DNA from: Alistipes provencensis
GTDB lineage: Bacteria > Bacteroidota > Bacteroidia > Bacteroidales > Rikenellaceae
DNA length: 64,000 nucleotides
Direction of reading: 5' to 3'
NCBI RefSeq assembly: GCF_900083545.1
Contig: NZ_LT559262.1
Span: 2,141,673 to 2,205,672, forward strand
Both the position numbers and the translations under genes were made by a program. Of the stretch, positions 33,690 to 40,472 are shown piece by piece (the first letter of the stretch is position 1; every line of letters begins with the position of its first letter). Below the pieces are notes generated by a model. The model saw only the letters and a list, made by a program, of their open reading frames with translations. It searched no databases and had not been told where the DNA came from.

Positions 33690-34274
33690 CTAAAAGTGAA
33701 TAAATAGCAAAAAAAACGCAAGCGTGGGGTTTCTTTTTGCTGCAAGACGCATCTTATTCATTGCCCGGAAGACGTTTTTTCGAGCCGATTCCGGAGTGAT
33801 ATTCAACAATTGTGCGATCTCTTCGTAACTCATTTCCTGCATGTAGCGAAGATATACGGCTTCCTTTTGACTCGGAGTCAATTCAGACATCAACTCTTCA
33901 ACTTTTGCCTTTAACCTTTGATATTCTTCTTCGTCAGCAAGGGATTCCTCAATTGAGATCTCAAATCCGGACGGTACGATCTCCGAACAAAAGCAGTCTG
34001 TTCGGCTTTCCCGACGGGAGATGTCGATGAGGCGATTTTTTAAACAGCAGAAAAGATAGAATTTTTCATGGTTTTCGCCGGTGAATTTCTCTATCCGGGA
34101 CTCATTGAGGGCCAACTTACAGAAAACATCGTGGATAGCGTCCATACATATGTCTTTTGGAAATCCCAGCCCTGAGGCATAGTTGTAGAGTACATTTGCA
34201 TACCTATCGTACAGATCGGATAGTTTATCCGCTTTGTTATCGGCGAAACTGTTTATGATTGGGATGCCTGACAT
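33690..34274 (-). CDS. ECF RNA polymerase sigma factor of the PUL
   Basis: I place the start at MSGIPIINSF (194 residues); the frame is open a further 38 codons, but the TATATTTG box at 34299-34306 lies just upstream of this Met, inside that extension. Region 2 is around LSDLYDRYANVLYNYASGLGFPKDICMDAIHDVFCKL, and region 4 around LTPSQKEAVYLRYMQEMSYEEIAQLLNITPESARKNVFRAMNKMR, the helix-turn-helix for -35 recognition. Together with FecR and the STN-type SusC it forms a trans-envelope relay that should switch on the PUL when the glycan is bound. A second promoter with palindromic sites exists about 400 bases upstream (34644-34707). Confidence 0.93.
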   Translation of the reverse strand: MSGIPIINSFADNKADKLSDLYDRYANVLYNYASGLGFPKDICMDAIHDVFCKLALNESRIEKFTGENHEKFYLFCCLKNRLIDISRRESRTDCFCSEIVPSGFEISIEESLADEEEYQRLKAKVEELMSELTPSQKEAVYLRYMQEMSYEEIAQLLNITPESARKNVFRAMNKMRLAAKRNPTLAFFLLFIHF

Positions 34275-34298
34275 TGTTTTCCGAAATTGTCGAATAAG

Positions 34299-34306
34299 CA
34301 AATATA
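34299..34306 (-). promoter_or_regulatory. -7 element for the ECF sigma gene
   Basis: TATATTTG on the minus strand, 25 bases ahead of the chosen ATG. No good -33 TTTG is seen at the right distance. Confidence 0.6.
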
Positions 34307-34388
34307 CTAAAATATTTGATAACTTGACTTCCGGATGGTTTTCTATTATCGGCTGACAAATGGATGCAAACCCGCGAATCGTTGCCAT

Positions 34389-35233
34389 CAGCCTGTGTTA
34401 GGCTGTATCTGCCAGATTTTTTTACCGACGGAAGATTTTTCGTATTGATGCGGCATAGTCCGCGAATGCCCGTCGATTCCTGAATCCAAAAGCGGCTAAT
34501 ATGTTGTGAGCGAAAATTGCAATTAATCCCTTTTGCTGCTGAAAACCGTTTCATGGTCTTATCGGTCGTTTTCCGGTTGGTATCCATATATGGTCAAAAA
34601 AGGGGCGCGACTTGGGAGCGACTCCGGCCTCGCAGAGCGAGCACCTTTGTCGGACAAATGCCAATTTGTCGGACAAAGGTACAGCTCGCTGTTGTCTGGC
34701 GACAACAAGAATCCGCGCCGGAAATTTTTTTGTGAAAACTTTGAAAAACCTCCGAAGCGGCTTCCGGGGCGGTCTTTCCCATGTGCAATATTACAACCGT
34801 GCGGGCGCCAAAACAAGCCCTCGGTGCGGACTGGCGCGGCCGTGAGCGGACATCGAAATCGAAGCGTTATCCTGTTTATATTGCGGCAGGAATAAAAGAA
34901 AGCGTTTGTGAACCATAAAATTGAATCATCCCGAAAGGATATCGTGTCGGTGCGACGGAGATTGTTCCGGGACGAAATTCGTTGTTAAAATTGCTCTTTC
35001 CCTCTTTCGGAATAAAGGATATTCATAAACGCTGAATTCCTGAAAGAATGCATTTCTGAATGCAGCAAAAATGCGAAATTTGGCAGAATGGCTATCCCCA
35101 AACGCGTGTTGTTGAATCTTTTAAATACTGTATCATGAACATCACCCCTGTAAACATTGCCGTCTGCAATCAGAAAGGTAGCGTTCAGCAAAACGCCGGC
35201 GGAAAATGTCAGGGTTCAGTTTCCGTTTGGAAT
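34389..35233. other. Non-coding stretch between sigma gene and integrase scar
   Basis: Several short overlapping frames exist on both strands, none with a plausible start, composition or domain. A minus-strand frame of 116 codons at 34237-34587 overlaps the sigma gene start and looks random. The recognisable content is the palindromic site cluster at 34644-34707. Confidence 0.5.
34644..34707 (-). promoter_or_regulatory. Promoter embedded in a cluster of palindromic operator-like sites
   Basis: A 36 bp near-perfect inverted repeat of CCTTTGTCSGACAAAT with centre GCCA lies at 34644-34679; each arm is itself a dyad. A further dyad TGTTGTC-TGGC-GACAACA lies at 34690-34707. On the minus strand TACCTTTG (complement of 34674-34681) and TTG (complement of 34703-34705) are spaced by 21 bases, so the dyads overlap both promoter boxes, as repressor sites do. 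The transcript would run toward the sigma factor gene. Confidence 0.6.
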
Positions 35234-36504
35234 TTATCCGGCATTTTCTTCGGGTAAACGCGGGAATTGAAATCGCTCACCGATCTTACCTTCGATCTGG
35301 GTAATGGCTTTGTCGATCATCGGATTCGTGACCTTGGCATAGATCTGAGTCGTGGTCGTATATTTGTGCCCCAGCATTTTTGATACCGTTTCCAGCGGAA
35401 TGCCGTTCATCAAGGTAACCGTCGTGGCAAAGGTATGCCGCGCCATGTGGAATTTCAGATTCTTCGCAATTCCGCATTGTCTGGCGATCTGTTTCAGGCT
35501 GGCGTCCGAGGATTTCAAAGAAGCGACCGGGAAGACCCTGTCCGGATTTCCGGGAAAAAGTCGGTTTAACCGGATTGTCGGAATACGGTACTTTTCAAGG
35601 ATTGCGTTTGCAACCGAAAGAAGTTTTACCGTAAACGTGACTTTCGTCTTCTGACGGGTACTGCTAATCCACCATGTTCCGTCCGGTGTTTGTTTCAACT
35701 CCTCATAACTCAGTTTCGCCAGATCGGCATAGGACAATCCCGTAAAACAGCAGAACAGAAACATATCCCGTGTCCGATCCTGACGCTGCTGCCTGACTTT
35801 GCCGATAATTAGTTTATTGATTTCTTCTTCGGGAGATATTCAATTTCCGGCTGGTCGGTAAAGTAGTAGTAATAGGCAAACGGATTCTTGTCTATTTGCC
35901 CGTCGTTAAAGGCTTTCTTGACGATATGCTTCAGCGATTTGATCTCAACGCTGCTCGTCGTGTCGGCAAGGCCTTTGACATGCTTCAGATAAGCGGTAAA
36001 TTTCTCTGCAAAAGACTGATCCAGTTCCGCAAGGGGGACATCCCTGACTTTATAGTTCCGGCAGACGAAGAGACTCAAATCACGTCTTAAGGTTTGATAA
36101 CGAAGTAAGGAGTGGATGGTACGGTCGACGTCTACACGGGTCTTGTAATCCTTACAGAATTCATCGCATAACTCCAGTAACAGTTTATACTTTCTGCCGA
36201 AACCCAGATAAGCATTTTTTACCTTATCGGCGGAAACATATTCGTCATGGTCGCAGATAGACTGATAGTGTTTACCTATCTGGATACGGATATTATCCAG
36301 ATGGCGGTTGATACGGTCGGCTTCAAAGCTTTTGCCCTTGGCTCTTCCGCCCTTCACTTCCCACAGATGGGGAGGTACGTTGAGTTTGGCGCTGAACTGG
36401 GAGATCGTACCGTTGACGGTAATACGGCCCATGACAGGAACTACCGGCTGAGGTTTGTGTTTGTCCTTTTTGAGGTAGAACAGAACCTTGAATGTGCTGC
36501 GCAT
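35234..36504 (-). pseudogene. Tyrosine recombinase/integrase (IntDOT-like), split by a frameshift
   Basis: Two frames together encode one integrase of about 420 residues. The first (36504 to 35809, 231 codons) has the Arm-type N-terminus, the SAM-like core-binding domain and ends prematurely after EIEYLPKK. The second carries the catalytic part: CFTGLSYADLAKL (Ser at the usual first Arg position, as reported for IntDOT), the Lys hairpin RQKTKVTFT, HMARHTFAT and the nucleophile in LGHKYTTTTQIYAKV. The frames join near 35825, where one base appears lost; in the other frame EEEINKLIIGKVRQQRQ bridges the gap exactly. Probably an inactivated element relic. A sequencing error is the alternative. 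No cargo genes or clear att sites are recognisable beside it. Confidence 0.85.
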
Positions 36505-36612
36505 ACTCCGAGGAAATTTAGGGGTTAAAACTAATTTCTTCAGAGTTGTCTGTCAAGATGAAACGCGATGCAAGAAATTGCAAATGAATATCTTATATAA
36601 GATACAGCAAAA

Positions 36613-36650
36613 CAGACGAGGTAACGATCTGGAAACCGTAACCTCGTCTG
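36613..36650. terminator. Strong hairpin upstream of the integrase
   Basis: CAGACGAGGTAAC pairs with GTAACCTCGTCTG (one mismatch) over a 12-base loop. ATTACCTTTTT follows on the plus strand. It could be a plus-strand terminator or part of an element end. Confidence 0.55.
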
Positions 36651-36749
36651 GAATTACCTTTTTATGCCGGTCCTTCCCAAAAAGAGAAAACTCTTGCAAA
36701 TATTAAATCATTGAAAACTCAATATTTACACCATTTTTCATCTCTCGGA

Positions 36750-36825
36750 ATGCAAATGGGTAGTACAAACGTACTATCCATCCGCCCCGTTCTTCACGGT
36801 GCGCGAAATTTGCTCGCTTAAAATC
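36750..36825. repeat. Palindromic repeat family copy C (right half kept)
   Basis: Centre GTAC-AAAC-GTAC at 36763-36774 with inner arms ATGGGTA/TATCCAT. The right arm continues with TCCGCCCCGTTC, TTCACGGTGCGCG and GCTCGCTTAAAATC, which in reverse complement follow the left arm of copy B (GATTTT, AAGCG, GAACGGGGCG). The left outer arm has decayed. Confidence 0.6.
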
Positions 36826-36882
36826 AAAACCGGCCCCTGCCCGACGGGTTCCTCCGACCCCTTTCCTTCTGCCATACGGCAC

Positions 36883-36921
36883 AAAAAAACGGGAACCTCC
36901 TTTTTCGAAGTTCCCGTTTTT
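36883..36921 (-). terminator. Terminator of rpsU
   Basis: Minus-strand stem ACGGGAA/TTCCCGT flanked by As on one side and followed by TTTTTTT, 16 bases after the rpsU stop. Confidence 0.88.
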
Positions 36922-36936
36922 CGGAAGCCCGTGGGC

Positions 36937-37128
36937 TTATTCCTCGTCGCGGTACATGTGTTCCACATATACGGCGTGCATCATCGCTTCGCGCTTCGCA
37001 ATCGAAGGCTTGGTGAAGTACTGACGACGGCGGAGCTCCTTCAGGACGCCCGTGCGCTCGTATTTGCGTTTGAACTTTTTCAGGGCGCGCTCGATGTTTT
37101 CGCCCTCTTTTACCGGCATGATAATCAT
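36937..37128 (-). CDS. rpsU: 30S ribosomal protein S21
   Basis: The 63-residue protein starting at MIIMPVKEGENIERALKKFKRKYERTG is S21 of the small ribosomal subunit. The frame is open 21 codons further upstream, but this start gives the standard length and N-terminus. It is very basic, with KKFKRKYERTGVLKELRRRQYFTKPS. In Bacteroidetes, S21 has been linked to the sequestered anti-Shine-Dalgarno tail of 16S rRNA, consistent with the weak ribosome binding sites seen in this window. It ends at a strong terminator, and the HHH-protein gene lies upstream on the same strand, 95 bases away. Confidence 0.96.
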   Translation of the reverse strand: MIIMPVKEGENIERALKKFKRKYERTGVLKELRRRQYFTKPSIAKREAMMHAVYVEHMYRDEE

Positions 37129-37223
37129 AATATTCTCAGTTTTTTGTTGTTTTTTAATTCGTTCGTTTGTTACAGGCTGCGGGGCGTGCATCCTCGATGC
37201 CCTCTCCCCTTGAAAAAAGTCGT

Positions 37224-38279
37224 TTACTCGTCGGCAAGTCCGCTGACAGACCCGAATTGCAGATAGGGAACCAGCCGTGCTGCCTCCTTGCGGGTCATTA
37301 TGTTCTCTTCAATTAACTCCTCAGCGGTACTCCAACCTCCTTTCAACTGTCTTGCTTTCAGCAATTTTCGTAATACCTGCGGTGCTATGTAGGGGTGTCT
37401 CCCCAGCACTTTCGGGCTTGCAAAGTTAATATCAATTTTCCGAATTTTGCAACTATCGCAGTAAATTTGTTTCAAAATCTTTTCATAATTGCGTTCCGTG
37501 ACTCCCGGAACCTCTGCGAGTTGCTCTGCGCGGAGGAATCCGCCGAGCCGTTCGCGGTAGGTGAGGATCGCCCCGACGGTCTTGGGGCCGATGCCTGAAA
37601 CGGAGCGCAGGGCGGCTGAATCGGCCGTGTTCAGCTCGACGGGCTCCTCGATCGGATGGGGTTTCCGTTCGGGGAAGATGACGTAGGGTTCGAGCGCCGC
37701 GGCCACCGAGTCGCTCACGACGTAGCAGTCGCGCAGCTCCTCCATGTCGTAGATGCCGCTCAGGTCGCGCCAGCGGACGAATGCTTCGGCCTGCCGCTTC
37801 GACAGGGCCCCGATGGCCCGCAGGTAGCGGACGCTCACGGTATCGATGCGGAACGGCCGGGGTGTCATCGGTTCGGGGAGGATGCGCCCCGTGCGGTACT
37901 CCTCCGGGGCGATGGCGTATTTGCGGCCGATGCGGACCCACGGCGCCAACTGCCGGTAGAGCGAGTCGCTGATGCCGTAGCAGAGCGCCAGATCCTCGGG
38001 GATGCGGAACACCTTGCCCGCGGCGCGGTATTTCAGCAGGCTCACGGCTTCGTGTTTCGAAAGCCCCAGTTCCAACAACTCGTCGAATGTCGCCGTGTTG
38101 GGGTCGAAGTGCCGCATTGCGGTCGTATCCCGGCGTATCTCCATCACGGCCTCGGCACGGCGGGCCGCCTCGGGGTTGGCCGACGGGCGCACGAGAACCA
38201 GCGCCGTGATGAGCAGTCCGGCCAGCGGCAGGAATACCGCAATGGCGCGTATCTCGCGGTCCGAAAAGAGCTTAGCCAT
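37224..38279 (-). CDS. ComEA-like helix-hairpin-helix protein with N-terminal anchor
   Basis: This 351-residue protein has one transmembrane segment (about 13-31) and then a chain of helix-hairpin-helix units: FDPNTATFDELLELGLSKHEAVSLLKYR (about 57-84), VSVRYLRAIGALSKRQAEAFVRWRD (about 147-172), LNTADSAALRSVSGIGPKTVGAILTYRERLGGF (about 218-250) and INFASPKVLGRHPYIAPQVLRKLLKAR (about 285-312). The third repeat is the ComEA-type DNA-binding HhH. Such proteins bind DNA non-specifically in the periplasm; a role in DNA uptake is possible but unproven in Bacteroidales. It overlaps murQ by 8 bases, so translation is coupled to cell-wall recycling genes, probably by co-transcription only. Confidence 0.85.
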   Translation of the reverse strand: MAKLFSDREIRAIAVFLPLAGLLITALVLVRPSANPEAARRAEAVMEIRRDTTAMRHFDPNTATFDELLELGLSKHEAVSLLKYRAAGKVFRIPEDLALCYGISDSLYRQLAPWVRIGRKYAIAPEEYRTGRILPEPMTPRPFRIDTVSVRYLRAIGALSKRQAEAFVRWRDLSGIYDMEELRDCYVVSDSVAAALEPYVIFPERKPHPIEEPVELNTADSAALRSVSGIGPKTVGAILTYRERLGGFLRAEQLAEVPGVTERNYEKILKQIYCDSCKIRKIDINFASPKVLGRHPYIAPQVLRKLLKARQLKGGWSTAEELIEENIMTRKEAARLVPYLQFGSVSGLADE

Positions 38280-39096
38280 TTTTCTTTTGTTTTTCGATCT
38301 CCTCCAACGCCCGTTTTACCGAGCCCCAGCGCAGCAGCGACTGTTGTGCTTCGGCTTCGCCGAGTCCCGACGCCTCGGCGACCATGCGCGTTCCGCGGGC
38401 CACGAGTTTGTCGTTGGTCAACTGCATGTTGACCATGCGGTTGCCCTCGACGCGCCCCAGACGGATCATTACGGCCGTGGAGAGCATGTTGAGCATCAAT
38501 TTCTGGGCCGTTCCGGCCTTCATGCGCGTCGATCCGGTCACGAACTCGGGCCCCACGACGGCTTCGAGGGCATACTCCGCTTCGGCCGCTGCGGGCGACG
38601 CGGGGTTGCAGGTGATAGAGGCGGTCAGTAACCCGTGGCGGCGCGCCGTGCGCAGTCCGCCGATGACGTAGGGCGTGGTGCCCGACGCCGCGATGCCGAT
38701 GAGCGTGTCGTCGGCCGTGGGGTGGTAGGGCGCCATGTCGCGCCACGCTCCCTCGGGGTCGTCCTCGGCATGCTCCACGGCCCGGCGCAGCGCCCCGTCG
38801 CCCCCGGCGATCAGCCCGATCACCCAATCGAACGGCACGCCGTAGGTCGGAGGCAGTTCCGAAGCGTCGGTGACACCCAGCCGGCCGCTCGTCCCGGCGC
38901 CGATGTAGAACATCCGCCCGCCGCACCGCATGCGTTCGACGATGCGTTCGACGAGCTGTTCCATGACGGGAATGGTCTGCCGCACGGCTTCGTGCACGCG
39001 GGCGTCCTCGCGGTTGATGCCCGTCAGGATGTCGTGTACCGACATCTGTTGCAGGTCGTCGTAGGCCGAAGCCTGTTCGGTGATTCTATCTTCCAT
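38272..39096 (-). CDS. murQ: N-acetylmuramic acid 6-phosphate etherase
   Basis: The 274-residue enzyme cleaves the lactyl ether of MurNAc-6-phosphate to GlcNAc-6-phosphate and D-lactate in peptidoglycan recycling. SIS-domain signatures are intact: GGRMFYIGAGTSGRLGVTDASELPPTYG with the catalytic Glu, GIAASGTTPYV, and GSTRMKAGTAQKLMLNMLSTAVMIRLG. The C-terminal helical part (GEAEAQQSLLRW) is present. It overlaps the upstream sugar kinase by 11 bases and the downstream HHH gene by 8 bases, a tight operon. Slightly shorter than the E. coli enzyme (298). Confidence 0.96.
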   Translation of the reverse strand: MEDRITEQASAYDDLQQMSVHDILTGINREDARVHEAVRQTIPVMEQLVERIVERMRCGGRMFYIGAGTSGRLGVTDASELPPTYGVPFDWVIGLIAGGDGALRRAVEHAEDDPEGAWRDMAPYHPTADDTLIGIAASGTTPYVIGGLRTARRHGLLTASITCNPASPAAAEAEYALEAVVGPEFVTGSTRMKAGTAQKLMLNMLSTAVMIRLGRVEGNRMVNMQLTNDKLVARGTRMVAEASGLGEAEAQQSLLRWGSVKRALEEIEKQKKNG

Positions 39097-39907
39097 GATG
39101 GTATTTCAAAAGCCCTTCTGCGGGCGATTCGACAATGGTTCCGATGCGGTAGCCCTCCGCCGCCAGCGCTTCGCGCAGCAGGGCTTCGAAATGGGCCGCG
39201 ACGCCGCCTACGAACGAAACGGCAAGCCCCTGCGGGTAGCGGCTCAGGTTGCGGAAGGCGAAGTCGCCGAACGAACGGCGGACCATTTCGCGCACTTCGG
39301 GACAATCCGTGTGCGCGAGGATGAAAGGGGCGAACGACGCCAGAAACCGGTTGGCATAGGGTTCGCGGTAGACGCGGCGGATGATCTCCTCGTAACTGAG
39401 CCCGGTCGCCGTGAGAAATTCCTCTTTCAGCGGAATGTGTCCCTTGAAGATGCCGTTTACCAAGTTGCGGCCCAGATGCACGCCGCCGCCCTCGTCGCCC
39501 AGCACATAACCTAACGGGGGAACGTTTTGTACGATCTCCCCGCCGCGGCACCGACACGAGTTGGATCCCGTGCCGAGGATGCAGGCGATGCCTTCGCCGC
39601 GGCCGAAGAGGGCCCGCGCCGCGCCCAGCAGGTCCGACTCGACCGCGATGTCCGACGTCCCGAAATGCGAGGCCAATTCCCGGCGCAGTTTTTCGCTCGC
39701 TTCGGGGAAGGTCGCGCCGCATCCGGCGCCGTAGAACCGCACGGCCGTGACCGCTCCGCACGGGGGCAGTTCCGCGAGCGCTTCACGAATCTGCTCCGCG
39801 GAGTGCTGCACGGCGTTGATTCCCCGCGTGCGCACGGTCGTCGTGCGCACGCCGTCGTTGGTGATCCATGTGCATTTGGTCGATCCGCTGTCGGCAATGA
39901 TTAGCAT
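39086..39907 (-). CDS. BadF/BadG-type ATPase, N-acetylglucosamine kinase-like
   Basis: This 273-residue protein of the BadF/BadG/BcrA/BcrD ATPase family has an actin-like ATPase fold: phosphate-1 loop IADSGSTKCTWI at the N-terminus, phosphate-2 CILGTGSNSCRC, and the adenosine-binding region SFVGGVAAHFEALLREALA. In this family sugar kinases phosphorylate GlcNAc or MurNAc/anhydro-MurNAc. Being first gene of an operon with murQ, it most likely supplies MurNAc-6-P or handles GlcNAc from peptidoglycan turnover. The divergent blaI gene starts 194 bases away and the shared gap holds AACTA/TAGTT dyads. Exact substrate not determined. Confidence 0.87.
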   Translation of the reverse strand: MLIIADSGSTKCTWITNDGVRTTTVRTRGINAVQHSAEQIREALAELPPCGAVTAVRFYGAGCGATFPEASEKLRRELASHFGTSDIAVESDLLGAARALFGRGEGIACILGTGSNSCRCRGGEIVQNVPPLGYVLGDEGGGVHLGRNLVNGIFKGHIPLKEEFLTATGLSYEEIIRRVYREPYANRFLASFAPFILAHTDCPEVREMVRRSFGDFAFRNLSRYPQGLAVSFVGGVAAHFEALLREALAAEGYRIGTIVESPAEGLLKYHHGR

Positions 39908-39953
39908 GGGCTAAATATACATATTTAATATAAAAAATCGAAAAAAACAGACC

Positions 39954-40019
39954 AACTAAATTTTTTAGTTTGAAAACTATGAAAAATAGTTGCATGTGAA
40001 ATTTTTTTAGTTACCTTTG
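39954..40019 (+). promoter_or_regulatory. blaI promoter with AACTA/TAGTT operators
   Basis: -33 TTG at 39990-39992 and -7 TACCTTTG at 40012-40019 are 19 bases apart. Two perfect dyads precede and overlap it: AACTAAA-TTT-TTTAGTT (39954-39970) and AACTAT-GAAAA-ATAGTT (39975-39991). A half site TTTAGTT lies at 40005-40011, between the boxes. The arrangement suits autorepression by the BlaI-type regulator and might also affect the divergent kinase-murQ operon. Confidence 0.7.
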
Positions 40020-40101
40020 CCTGAGTAGAGTCCGGTTTCAAGGGTAACGGCAGGTTTTCGGGTTTCCGGGCCTGATCTGCGCCTTTGCCGAAAATAATAA
40101 T

Positions 40102-40470
40102 ATGATGGAAAAACTGACACGCAGGGAAGAGGAGCTGATGCGCTGCTTCTGGGAGCACGGACCGCTGTTCGTGCGGGAACTGGTGGCCCTGTCGCCTGAT
40201 CCCAAACCCCATTTCAACACCCTTTCGACCATGGTGCGCGCGTTGGAGACCAAAGGGTATGTAGGTCACAACTCCTTCGGAAGTACCTACCAGTATTATC
40301 CGCTGGTCACCGAGGAGGAGTTCTCCCGCTCGACGCTCGGAAGCGTCATCAGCCGCTATTTCGAAAATTCCTACCTCGGGGCTGTTTCGGCACTGGTCGA
40401 GGAGGAGAAGATTTCGGTCGATGAACTGCGCCGCCTGATCGACCGCATCGAGCACGAAAACCGCCGGTAG
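40102..40470 (+). CDS. BlaI/MecI/CopY-family transcriptional repressor
   Basis: The 122-residue protein is a winged-helix repressor: LTRREEELMRCFWEHGPLFVRELVAL (helices 1-2), HFNTLSTMVRALETKGYVGHNSFGSTYQYYPLVTEEEF (recognition helix and wing), and a C-terminal dimerisation helix ending YLGAVSALVEEEKISVDELRRLIDRIEHENRR. The paired M56 peptidase gene begins 2 bases after its stop, as in blaI-blaR1 systems where peptidase activation removes the repressor. Two candidate operators overlap its promoter. No beta-lactamase gene is nearby, so the regulated process is probably envelope stress rather than drug resistance. Confidence 0.93.
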   Translation: MMEKLTRREEELMRCFWEHGPLFVRELVALSPDPKPHFNTLSTMVRALETKGYVGHNSFGSTYQYYPLVTEEEFSRSTLGSVISRYFENSYLGAVSALVEEEKISVDELRRLIDRIEHENRR

Positions 40471-40472
40471 CC

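Noticed and set aside
34237..34587. 116-codon minus-strand frame downstream of the palindromic promoter
   Set aside because: It overlaps the sigma factor start, looks random in composition and shows no domain. A small gene cannot be excluded.
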